This document shows positions 32,849 through 43,725 of a stretch of 64,000 nt of DNA, one piece after another (the first letter of the stretch is position 1; each line of letters starts with the position of its first letter). This DNA comes from Conus ventricosus. Taxonomy: Eukaryota; Mollusca; Gastropoda; Neogastropoda; Conidae. Location of the stretch: the NCBI GenBank assembly GCA_018398815.1, contig CM031601.1, positions 25,445,395 to 25,509,394 of the forward strand, given 5' to 3'. The notes under the pieces were generated by a model. It saw only the letters and a list, made by a program, of their open reading frames with translations, was not told the DNA's origin and did not search any database. Made by a program: the position numbers and the translations under genes.

Positions 32849-33873
32849 AAACTTTTTGCAGTTCCTTCTTCAGCACATTTTTATCTTTGCTGGATGCCGT
32901 CCGATGTTTAATAGCTTGCATGAATCTATTTAGTTTCTCGTAATTATTTAATAAAACGGGCGGAACTGTGTCTGGTGGGATTTCTGCGTTCTCCTTCACA
33001 AAAGATCTTGGGAGCGTTGTTTGTTTCTTTTCGTAATATACACGGCGGATTCATTTTACATTCTTTTTATTTATATGGATCAAACTCCAAAGGATCTGTT
33101 GCCCTGATGCGAGTGTCCCCTTCTGCTTCCCCCGGTAAATAAAGGTACCTTACTTTCAACCAAACGGTAATAGTTTGCCGGATGAAGACTCTCCTTCAAC
33201 AACATTATTGTTTTTCTTTTGATTGCTTGTACTGGTTTTAGTCCTTTAAATTCTTCATTATTCATTGCGCGCAAAACTGAGGGCAATCTTCTAACCCATT
33301 CTGTGTTGCGAGAATTGTCAATCAGCTCTGTGATACTGGTAGGAGAAAAGTCTTTCGGCTAAACTGTTTGTTAAAGTTTTCAACTAAAGCCTGTGATCTG
33401 TGAACTCCTGGAATGCCTCTTTTAATGGTAACTCTATGTTTCAACATAATTGATTCACTTGCCTTTAAATTCTTTTCCATCATCGACTTGAATCATGCGA
33501 GGATAAGTAAAGGGCCTCGTTGATATATCAGTTGTATGGCAACAGCAACAGCAGAAGCACTCTTTTGTGTTAATGGTTCCGCATCTTTGTATCTTGAAGC
33601 TATGTCAATGACTGTGAGTGCGTACTTAAATCTTTTTCGTCTAATCGTTCAGAGGGTAAATATAGAAGATCCATTTGATGGGTGTCGTTTGGAGTTGTAT
33701 TGACAAGTGTGGTCTCTGTATTCGTCTAGGCGCTGGTAAATAAATTTGCCAAATCGCTTGTTTAGATAACCATTCTTTTGCTGTTTGTTCACTGACTCCA
33801 GCTGCTTGGCTTAGCTTTTTAATTGCTGTTATTCCCTTCCATATCCTTTTGGTGAATAATAGATTTTGTTCAT
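32849..33873 (-). CDS. INT: DDE integrase (element 2, right repeat copy)
   Basis: Reverse copy of 20,216-21,166. The second catalytic motif reads VDDGKEF (near 33,480), so the Asp lost in the left copy is present here. VENFNK follows, then RIRATDP. After PPDTVP the sequence leaves the left copy and continues LLNNYEKLNRFMQAIKHR into the gap, so this integrase has a longer, different C terminus or runs into another frame. Several frame changes lie between 33,100 and 33,800. ATG at 33,873 overlaps the upstream stop as ATGA. Confidence 0.8.
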
Positions 33874-34285
33874 TTTTTACTCAGCCAATATTTGTGCAAC
33901 AAAATACACAACGGTCATACCAAAGACAATAAACCCGATTTCTTGCATCTTTTGTTTTTCTGATGGGTTGATAAAGTCGCTGAATTTTGGTGGGGGCAAT
34001 GTCTCGTTGGTTTGCCTGTTACAAGATAATATTGTTTTATTGCTTGATCAACATCTTTAAATGTGTAAGCTGCATGCCCCTGTTTTTTCAGTGTGTTATT
34101 AATAAAATCTAACTGCTCAATTCTCTGCTTTTCATAGCGATCTTGTGCTGCGGCTAGTTGCTCCACAGCTTTGTTATGTCTTTTTCTCTCGCTTCATCTC
34201 GCAGTTTACTAAATGCGTAATTACTTCCACTAAAAGCGAGCGCATTAACCACAGCGCCGCCTATCATCATTACGAGTGAAGCCAT
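33870..34285 (-). CDS. membrane protein with central helix (right repeat copy)
   Basis: Copy of 19,801-20,219: MASLVMMIGGAVVNALAFSG, helix RIEQLDFINNTLKKQ and C-terminal anchor. Frame changes near 34,010 and 34,180. ATGA overlap with integrase retained. Confidence 0.75.
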
Positions 34286-34308
34286 TTTTTTATAAATGTA
34301 TTTTTTAT

Positions 34309-34535
34309 TTACATATTTATACTGTCTGGAATTATTCCTTGCTTGACTAGAAAATCTTTCGTGGCAAACGAAGCTGCAATATAGCAATCAGCTTTGCTGA
34401 ATCCTCAAAGTCTAGTTTGCCAAGATCTGCTGGTTTAATTCTTAACAAGCTTTTACCAAGCATTGAGTATCCTACACTTAGACCTCCAATAACAGCAGAA
34501 TGGTATACAGGTGGCAACAGTTTTTCGGTGCTCAT
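34309..34535 (-). CDS. 76-aa small membrane protein (right repeat copy)
   Basis: Copy of 19,545-19,775 with one frame change near 34,380 and a shorter N-terminal spacing (MSTEKLLPPVYHSAV). Confidence 0.7.
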
Positions 34536-34569
34536 TTTTAGAAAATAAAATAATTATAATTAATAAAAA

Positions 34570-35462
34570 CTGAACAGTGATGATCTACTACAGCTACAAG
34601 GCAGCCTAAACCTTCCTGAACTTATGAATGACCAAGTTGATGACCAAGCTATTATGCCCAAAAAGGAAAGGCTGTATTCTTTGGCAGCATGTGGAAAAAA
34701 CAAAACAGTTCCTCGGAACTGAATTCAGCATAGAACAGATTCAACAGATGTCGCCGCAAGACATTTTAAAGTATCATAACAGGTATTGAAGCGCAGCTGG
34801 GGTCTAGAATGGTGAAAAGTGTGGGGCAACGGTTCTTAGTTTGTACACTAAACTAGTCAGTAGATTTGCTCCCATTGATTCTGAACAAGATCTTACGTAT
34901 GATTTAACGCAAGATCCAGTTTTAACAAAGTCATTAGAGTCTCTAGGATGTGATTTATACTATAGATTTGGAACATTGTTATCGCCATTAATCATGGGAT
35001 TAATAACTTTTAATCTATAGATTTTGTTTCCCTTCAAAATGAACGAGCTGGAAAATCATCAGAACCAGAATCAGGAAACATTGAATCAGGTGGAGAAAGT
35101 AACCAAGCCAGAAAATCAGCAGAATCAGAAAACACTGAACCAGGTGGGGGCCAGTGAAAAAGCATCCTGGACGTGTTAAAGCAGGGAAAAAATTAGCAGA
35201 GTGGAACAGACAAAAAAAATTATGTTACAGAATATAACTCATCATGAAAACATAACACCGCCAGCGCCAGAAACAAGTTGATTCAATGCCCGCTATAAAA
35301 TACTCCATGTGATACAAGACCTACAGCACCAAAGTCTTCATGGAATATTGAACTTAAAACTGTTGCCATTTTTGGCGCCATTGCTGCTGCTGGGGGCGGT
35401 TATTACGGTTATAAAATATATATAACAATGGCAGCCAAAACAAAAGCAATCAAAAAAATCTG
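34570..35462 (+). pseudogene. conserved element protein, fused form (right repeat copy)
   Basis: Copy of 18,580-19,507 with the start codon lost near 34,575 and frame changes at about 34,700, 34,785, 34,835 and 35,025. At the RFGT-LSPLIMG junction it is in frame, unlike the left copy. It has an extra internal duplication of the NQ-rich segment at about 35,050-35,150. Confidence 0.6.
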
Positions 35463-35583
35463 AACCGCTAAATACAGATAGGCAACAGCACGCCAGAACC
35501 GTCAACAACAAAAGTCATTTTGATCCATTCAGATGGAATAATATTTTAAGAACTAATTTTAAATTTTTTAATAAAAATAGATC

Positions 35584-35806
35584 ATGGCGTATTATAAAAT
35601 GATGAAGTCAATAAATAAAGACATGGAGTCTATAAAACATTTCCATAGACCAAATTGTATCAAGTGGTTGCTTAGGATGTAAGAACTTCATTAAGATTAT
35701 GCTAACCGATCTCGCGCAGAGAACGCCGAGCAAGATATTCTCAGTGATGACGCATTTTTTAAGCGTTGTGTGTACTATATTTAGACATCTACTATTAAGA
35801 TAAAAC
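35584..35806 (+). pseudogene. 80-aa Cys-rich protein, broken right copy
   Basis: Matches 18,293-18,535 from MAYY to KIKT, but the Cys cluster is disrupted by frame changes near 35,640 and 35,700 and at least one conserved Cys is changed (ANRSRAEN against ANRSCAED). Confidence 0.6.
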
Positions 35807-35822
35807 ATAGATTGTATTTTTT

Positions 35823-36100
35823 TGATAATTATAAGATAACTTGAATAAGAACTTGGTGTGTACTTAGAGGTTGACTTAGTTATAATCTTAGGTTGACTTG
35901 AGTAAGAACTTGAGAATGACTTGAGGACGACTTCAGTTAAGAACTTAGAAGTGACTGGGGTAACTGAGAATGACTTGAGTAAGAACTTGTGGATGACTTG
36001 AGGATGACTTGAGGACAACTTCAGTTAAGAACTTAGAAGTGACTTGAGTAGGAACTTAGAAGTTACTTGATTAAGAACTTGAGGATGACTTGGGGTGGGT
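35823..36100. repeat. AAGTTCTTA iterated repeat (right end)
   Basis: Mirror of 18,020-18,266, reading TTAAGAACTTGAG with GATGACTTGAGG spacers. Confidence 0.85.
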
Positions 36101-36122
36101 AAAGGTAAGAAGGCGTTTAAAC

Positions 36123-36153
36123 TGTCAAGTGGAACTGGTAAGGCCACTTGACA
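36123..36153. repeat. short hairpin at the right edge of the composite
   Basis: TGTCAAGTGG, loop AACTGGTAAGG, CCACTTGACA. Near-identical to 8,210-8,242 in the same orientation. Confidence 0.7.
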
Positions 36154-36204
36154 TCTGTTATCATTTCAGCCAGCACAGTAATAACTGCGGTTAGTTGGTT
36201 TGGC

Positions 36205-37303
36205 TAACCAGACCAAACGGGCATCCATGCACGTTTGACACAGTTAGGTGGCTTGGTAGTTTCACTACTCTTAACAAGACCAAACAGGCATCCATGCACG
36301 TTTGACACAGTTAGAGGCTTGCGACTTTTATATCTATGTCAAACGGGCATGGATGCACGTTGACACAGTTAGAGGGCTTGCGACTTTACATCTATGTCAA
36401 ACGGGCATGGGATGCACGTTTGACACAGTTAGAGGGCTTGCGACTTTATATCTATGTCAACGGGCATGGATGCACGTTTGACACAGTTAAAGAGCTTGCG
36501 ACTTTATATCTATGTCAACGGGCATGGATGCACGTTTTGACACAGTTAGAGGGCTTGCGACTTTATATCTATGTCAACGGGCATGGATGCACGTTTGGAC
36601 ACAGTTAGAGGGCTTGCGACTTTATATCTATGTCAAACGGGCATGGATGCACGTTTGACACAGTTAGAGGGCTTGTGACTTACATCTATGTCAAACGGGC
36701 ATGGATGCACGTTTGACACAGTTAGGGGCTTGCGACTTTATATCTATGTCAACGGGCATGGATGCACGTTTGACACAGTTAGAAGGGCTTGCGACTTTAT
36801 ATCTATGTCAAACGGGCATGGATGCACGTTTGACACAGTTAGAGGGCTTGCGACTTTATATCTATGTCAAAACGGGCATGGGATGCACGTTTGACACAGT
36901 TAGAGGGCTTGGTAGTTTATATCTATGTCAAACGGGCATGGATGCACGTTTGACACAGTTAGAGGGCTTGTGCAACTTTACATCTATGTCAAACGGGCAT
37001 GGATGACGTTTGACACAGTTAGAGGGTTTGGGAGTTTATATCTATGTCAAACGGGCATGGATGCACGTTTTTGACACATTTTAGAGGGCTTGCGACTTTT
37101 ATCTTGTCAAACGGCTGGATGCACGTTGACACAGTTGAGGGCTTGCGACTTATATCTATGCCCAAAGGGCATGGTGCACGTTTGACACAGTTAGAGGGCT
37201 TGGTTTTATATCTATGTAAAACGGGCATGGATGCACGTTTGACACAGTTAGAGGGCTTGCGACTTATATCTATGTAAAACGGGCATGGATGCACGTTTGA
37301 CAC
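36205..37303. repeat. cruciform-prone 59-bp tandem array, about 19 units
   Basis: Each unit has CTATGTCAAACGGGCATG then GATGCACGTTTGACACAG then TTAGAGGGCTTGCGAC and a TTTATAT tail. The TGTCAAACG and CGTTTGACA words are inverted, so neighbouring units can fold. The first two units are diverged (CATCCATG). Single-base indels occur often. Open frames through it (MSNGHGCT...) are repeat by-products. Confidence 0.95.
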
Positions 37304-37390
37304 AGAGAACAGTAAAAAGCTCATTCTGGGAGTCGCCCGGTCGAAACTAGTTGAGACCGGGTGAGCCGAATGAGCTTTTTTACTGTTCTC
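37304..37390. repeat. class I palindromic hairpin element, copy 3
   Basis: AGAGAACAGT start, TACTGTTCTC end, apex GAAACTAGTTGA. The left arm is the same length as copy 2 (40 bases to the apex), with a different but self-complementary stem. Confidence 0.85.
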
Positions 37391-37667
37391 CCCCAGCAGT
37401 TCAGAAAAAATCTGTCCACCAAGCCTCAATCCTCGTCATAGATTTTGAGACAAGGGGTGGGAGGAGGTTGAGGCTCATCGGCCTATGATCTCATGAAACG
37501 CCTCTCAGTTTCTCACGGAGGGGGACGAAAATGCCAAAGTCAAATGGCAGAGGCGGCTTTAAAAACAGTTCCAGCGGATTGGTCAAAGAGAAGCTCAAGT
37601 GAACTTCTTTAGGACGTACATTTTCCCGACGTAAAAAGACATCACAAATAGTGATGGGAGGTAAGAC

Positions 37668-37738
37668 GCCCCTTAAAAAAAGTGGTGTTGAGACGCCCAG
37701 CCAAAATCCAGGAGATGTACGTTCGAATCCAGCAGCCC
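37668..37738 (+). mobile_element. tRNA-derived SINE head (probable)
   Basis: AGTGGTGTTGAGACGCC resembles an A box, AATCCAGGAGATGTAC the anticodon/variable region and GTTCGAATCC a B box. The D- and T-stems do not pair well, so it is not a functional tRNA. The SINE body would extend to the right, limits unknown. Confidence 0.5.
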
Positions 37739-39209
37739 CCAAAATATTTCTGACAGCAGAGGAGCAGCGAGGAGTCATGACCTGGATGTGGACTGGCCCT
37801 AGAGGACAGGAGTTCGGGGTGCAAACGGTGTCTGGGGGCGGCTTCTTCTCCAAAGACCTGCTGTCAACCTCCCTGGAACTCTTTCTACCGTCGTCGTCGT
37901 CGTTGCGAATGCATGTGGTATGCGTGTCAGCTTTTTCAGTTTTTCAGCTTACAGTGTAGTGGGTTTTCATTTTGTTGGGGCTGCTCCCCAAGAGTGACAC
38001 CCTGCTAGATCTTCTTTTGATCCCCCCTTTAACTTTGTCTTCTGTTTGTAAAACTCATGTTAGTGCACCTTGGGTCTATATTGGTTGTTTTGTATACCGA
38101 CCTATGCTTGTAATGCATATGTGCACACACGCAAATATGTGCATTTGCAGACTGGCCCAAACTATCATTACATTGCTGATCATTTGGGGATTATCTATTT
38201 CGCGTCTAAATGCAACGTTTTGGAGGCGCCTGAACTTCCTAATGCTAATCTCAGCAATTGGGGTGAGTCATCATCACTGAAGGTGACGCCCCTGTGCGCT
38301 TTTCTTTTCCCATGGATGGCCTTCATGGTTGTCTGCCAGCGGGAAACGGAATGGGCCCCCAAGATGCCTACCCCCTGTCGCGTGGTGTGGAAAAAACCGG
38401 GGTAATAAAATTCTTCTGTTTTTTCCCTTTCCCCCTGTGTTGCGGATCTGTCGGAAAGGTCAAGGTTTTTACCGCCCTCAGATTTGTCGGAAAGATTTTT
38501 AAATGTCAATTTTGCGTTTAAAATCCTGTTCAATAATTGCACTTTCCCCGAATCCCAAAAGTCTTTTCGCACCCCGTCTTGGCTTACGGGTCTGTTCTCT
38601 CCCAAATGGATGCCCAAAGTAGCAAAGACTGTGTGTTCGCAAACGTTCCTTTTTTGCACCAGAAAAAGGGAAAGAAACCGGGCCCAAAAGCTTTTTAACT
38701 TTAAAAAAATGGTTATGATGCCCAAATAAGAGACACATGAGAGAGATTACGTTAATGTATCGACAACATTACGAACATTGAAAGTTCTGGCCCCTTCCTC
38801 CTTGGGGGCGTAAAAATTGTAGTGTTTGGCCGTTGTATACTTGTACCGGGGGGTGTACCTGGGCAAGACAATTGCTGACTTTCTTTCTGTTTTTTTTTCC
38901 GCTAAGCCTCGTGCGTTGTTTTCAGGGCCAAATATTGCCCATCGAAGGAGCTTGGGTGGCTGGGTCTGGAGCAAAAGACCCACCGAGACCCATTCAAATG
39001 CAAACGTAAACGACATGGATGCCAAAAAAGCAAACATATCAATTAGATAAATAAACAACAAATAAAGAAAGAGGTAGGGGAGGGCCCTAGGGGGGAGAGG
39101 GCTGAATAACGCGAAATTGTCTGACACAAGGATGGTGTCGATATGAAAGTAAGAAAACGTGTATTGCTATATAGATCTATAGAAAATGGTGCTGAGCAGC
39201 CGTCTGATG

Positions 39210-39210
<1 letters not shown>
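37739..39210. other. host-like sequence, no gene recognised
   Basis: Several open frames but no domain or consistent coding signal. Many homopolymer runs suggest uncorrected sequence. Confidence 0.5.
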
Positions 39211-39251
<41 letters not shown>

Positions 39252-39317
39252 CACACACACACACACACACACATATATAAACACACACAGACACACAGAC
39301 AGACACAGACACACACA

Positions 39318-39348
<31 letters not shown>

Positions 39349-39415
39349 CACCACACACACACACACATACACACACACACTCACATGCGCGAGAGCTGAG
39401 ATACATATAGAGAGA

Positions 39416-39494
<79 letters not shown>

Positions 39495-39497
39495 GAG
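39211..39497. repeat. (AC)n then (GA)n microsatellite with G run
   Basis: AC to about 39,400, GA at 39,405-39,484, then about 12 G. Confidence 0.95.
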
Positions 39498-42400
39498 GAG
39501 AGGACCAGAGAGAGTTCATGCCAGAAAAAAACTCAGCATGGGTCACATGAGCTAACCAGTCCCAAATTATGCGAGACATTTTCACTTAAATGATTCATGT
39601 AATTTAGGATCCAAATCAGTATGTCATAATTTACGACCAAACATAAGTGTTCTTTGAAAACATGTTTTCTCACCCTTTCCCATCACCATGATTGTGTTAT
39701 CATTATTTGCTATGTTTGAAGTAGCATTTCAATGCTGAAGTGAAGTTTTGAATCTATCAGGATGTAATGTGCTCTTACCATTCAGCCATCCCCTTCTCCC
39801 CTTTTGTGTTTGTCGTCGTTCTCTGGGTGTCCGCTTCTTGTATTTCATATCACTCATTTTATTGTCTAATGTTCTCGCTGTTTCCTTCATTATCATGAAT
39901 TATTGACTGCAAAGTTAAACATTTGAAACTTATAATGTAAGCTGAGAATGTATTGCGAGCCTTTGCTTGATGTACTCACGTTTTTCCCCATTCTAACTGC
40001 AAAATTGTAATACGTTTGAAACCAATATTAACCATAACGAACATTGTTTTAAATGGCAGGGTTATGGGTCTACTACAGGTGTTTGGGGGGAAAAAGCGTT
40101 GTTGTGTAGAGGGTTCACATCAGTTCTTTTCAAGACACATACCCCATACACGAAGAGCACACATCCAATTATGGGAGAGGAATGGGGGAGTGAGGGAGAG
40201 GGGATGTTGGAAGAGGAAGAGAGAGGTAAAAACAGTCCGTGCTTTCCTGCTGGTGCCAAAATACCTCTCTTCACTTTGAACCTAATCAGAATTAGAAGCA
40301 AACCTGGTCAGATCTTCGTAATATGTTAAATAAAGGACAGATAGTAGATAAACAGACGATAGGTCAACAATTTAGACTAATGCGTGGGCCGCTGTGACAC
40401 ACGCATCTGTAACACTCAATCACAAACACAGCTGTTACATCTCACGTACTCCATTCATCAAAGGAGAGACTGGAAAAACGAGAATACACTTTTTGTGCTC
40501 CTTTACAATAAAAAAAAAATTCCCCCATTAAAAACCAAAAAAGTTTAAAAAAAATTTTTGTTATTCCCCCCTTTTTTTTTTTAAAACCACAAAGGGTTCA
40601 CAATCTCGCATTCAAATAGTTCAGGGGCCCTTTTTAAAAAAAAAATTAGGGGGAACCCTTTCAAATGGGTAAGGAAAAAAAAAGATTTAAAAAATATTAA
40701 TTAATTTTGTTTAACATTACCAAAGTTTACAAAGGTCTTTAAAAATTTTGGAAAATTTAAAAAAAAAAAATTTTTTTTTTTTTTTTTTCCATTAATTTTT
40801 TCACAAAATGGTTTCCAATACTTATTTTATTTTTTTTTCTTTTTTTTTTAATCCATCAATTTTTTCCAAACTTTAATTTTTTTCCCGGGGAAATCCCCCT
40901 CCTACCCCCCAAAAAAAGCCCCCCCCCCCCCCCCCCCCAACCTGTCGTGCACATCGACATCGACCATCTGTGGTCGTATAAAAAAAACCCACTATTTTTT
41001 CCCTTTTTGCAACCCCCAAGGCGCTGTCCTCCTGTCTGGAAACCCCTGGTTTGCCGTACATATGGGAAAGGCCCCGTCCTAAAACACAGTGACTTCTCCA
41101 CGATACGTGCCTCAGCGTCCAATCAACGAAAAAGCACAGTTTAGGGATTCCAACACTTTTTACATGTGGTCAAATGTGAATTTTGAAATCATGTTTTTAA
41201 AAAAATTGGGCCCTGCATATCACGCTCAGCATCTCCCCCCGTACAAAAGCATCAGAAAACCCTAAGGATTGACAGATCCCAAGACAGAACCCTTGGCATT
41301 AAAATTCCTTTTAAAGGGTTTTATTTCTCTTTAAATTTCATTTTTTTAGATTCGGAATTAATGAAAATTGGTTTTTTGTCAAAATAATTTTTTAAAACCG
41401 GGAAAATGTTTTTTTTTTTTTTTGTTTTGGGGTTTTTGTTTTTTTTTTTTTTGTTCAGAGAGAGAGAGAGAGAGGAGGGAGAGAGAGAAAGGGGGGGTGG
41501 GGGTGGGGGTGGGGGGGGGGGGGTTGACAACTCCTTTTTGTAGATAAGAAGAATGGTGAAAACTTAAGTACCGACGGGTAAAACCGGGTTGACGAAGATA
41601 CCCCTTACCCAACTCCACAAGTGGGTGGGCCGGTGTCGCGCCCCCCCAAACCCAAAGGGAAACCCCAAGGTGCTCTCTCTCCCCCTCTCTCTCCTCTCTC
41701 CTCCCCCTCCCCCTTTTTCCTGGAAAGAAACAAATGACATGTTTTTCGGGTAATGTGGCGGGTGTGTGTGTGGGGTTGTGGGTGTGTGGTGGTGTGTTGT
41801 GTGTTTTTCCCTGTCTCTCTGCCCCCCCCCCTCTCCTCTCTTTGCGTGTGGTTTGTATGTCTCTGTCTCTTTCGGGCCCTCTATCTCACTCTCATTCTGT
41901 CTCTGTCTTTCTCTTGTTGCGCTCTCTCTCTTCTCTCTTTCCTCTCTCTCTCCTTCTCTCTCCCCTCTCTCTCTCTCCCTCTCCTCGCTGCCCGTCTGTC
42001 GGTCCCCTTTTGGGTTTCTGTCCCCCCCTTTTCTGTGTCTGTCTGTCTTCCTTTCTCCCCTCCCTTCTCTCGCCCCTAGATCTATCATTTAGGTCTATCT
42101 ATCTTCTACCTATCTGTCTTTCGTTCTTTTTTATCTACAATCAATCTGAACTAACCAGAATCAAAAAGGCTGCAACAACAATAAAACATTGGCAATAATA
42201 ATGACAAACAACAGCGCCCACAACCACAATAACAGCAATAACAATAATGAAAAAACAAGGTAAGTGAAAACAATCATTTTTATAAGCACATTTTCATAAC
42301 ACATAACCCAAAACATGTACAAAAAAAACCAAATTTTTGAATGTAAGCAAAAAAACAGTTTACTGTAAGGTTGATAAATTAAAGTCAAAAAAGTTTGTAA

Positions 42401-43320
42401 AATAGACAAATTTTTAGCTCCGTTTTCAAAGTGTCCAAAGATTGGCTGTTTCTGAGAAAGGAGGGTAGAGAATTGCGATGACGGGATCTTCAAAAAGGAC
42501 ACACGTAACTTTTTAGCTCTTTTTTTAAAGGAGCAGGAGGCCGAATTCTGGGGAAGAAGAGAGAGATAAGGGGTTTTCCTCTTGTTTGCCTGACATCTAT
42601 TTATCTATTACTTATCTACGTCTATTGTCCATTTTATTCGTCCATTTTTAGTCTGTCTGTCTGTTCCCTGAATATGTAGTATCCAGTAAATTTCTGCCCT
42701 GTCCCCCCCCATTATTCTCTACATTTTTGTCGTCTGTTTTTCTGTTTGTCGCCGTATTCGATTTTTTACAGTTTCTGCCCCCCTATTTTTTTTAAAGGCA
42801 GAGAGTTTCCTCGAAATTCGTTTGACATAAATGTAAAAAGGTTTTTTAACTCTGGGAAACTTCCGGTACATTCACCTATACAGAGAAACACCAAGAAAAG
42901 GGTTTTGCCGGTTACCACGAAACAAAAATTGCGTGTGCACAGAACAAACAAGGTTTTTTTTCCCTTTCTAAATTTTTGGCTTGCGTCTGCATGGGTACCC
43001 CATCGGCAAGCAACAATTTATTTTGGAACTATGTCCCACTATTTCCCAACACACACATTTACCTCTTTTGTAAGCATTACCGGGAAAAACTCTTCTTGCC
43101 TAATCAAGCTTCTGAAATATTGTAACAATACTGTGGCGGTACACTAATCGGGTCACAATTTTAGTGGGATCAAAAACCTTTTGAGGAATGCCTGAGAAAC
43201 TTTTTTCTACATGCGGAGATGGAAAATGACCTTAGAAAGAAAACGAAGGTTTTTGAGATTGCGTCCCAAATACTTTAAACAAGGAGGGTTTTAAAACCGA
43301 CTAAAAGAGGTCATTCTTAC
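39498..43320. other. low-quality, homopolymer-rich host-like sequence, no gene
   Basis: Long A, T, C and G runs (for example 40,500-40,940 and 41,410-41,525) and a CT-rich block at 41,670-42,070. I see no gene. Confidence 0.6.
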
Positions 43321-43339
43321 CTGTGAAAAAGGGAAATCC

Positions 43340-43493
43340 ACACACCACACCACCACACACACACACACACAACCCCCCCCACACACACACCCCACGCAAC
43401 GCACGCACGCAGCACCACGCACACACAAAAACCAGAACAAAGACAGACAACAGACAGACAGACAGCAACACACCACAAACACACACCACACCA

Positions 43494-43524
<31 letters not shown>

Positions 43525-43692
43525 CATACCACACACACGCACCAGGGCACCACCACGAGCACACAACAGAACAGACACAGCCACAAACACACAGACACAC
43601 ACACACACACACACAAAACCACACACACACACCCACAACCACACACCACCCACACACACACACAACCCCACACGCACGACGCCCAGCACGCA

Positions 43693-43723
<31 letters not shown>

Positions 43724-43725
43724 TG
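43340..43725. repeat. degenerate (CA)n-rich block
   Basis: CA units broken by CCA, AACA and CGCA, like an error-laden microsatellite. Confidence 0.85.

Larger units (their letters stand above)
32960..36085 (-). repeat. right terminal inverted repeat of element 2
   Basis: Inverse of 18,050-21,166, same gene order, with many small differences. Confidence 0.75.

Noticed and set aside
31734..32999. long open frames over the N block
   Set aside because: They are mostly N; only the real bases at each edge were interpreted.
36336..37006. Gly/His-rich open frames (MSNGHGCT...) in the 36-37 kb region
   Set aside because: They follow the 59-base tandem repeat and exist in several frames; not genes.
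36205..37303. CRISPR array
   Set aside because: Units are continuous tandem repeats with no unique spacers, in animal DNA with no cas genes.
37668..37738. functional tRNA gene
   Set aside because: A- and B-box words are present but the stems do not pair; a SINE head fits better.
38195..38725. 176-aa minus-strand frame
   Set aside because: Several overlapping frames on both strands, no domain, error-rich sequence.
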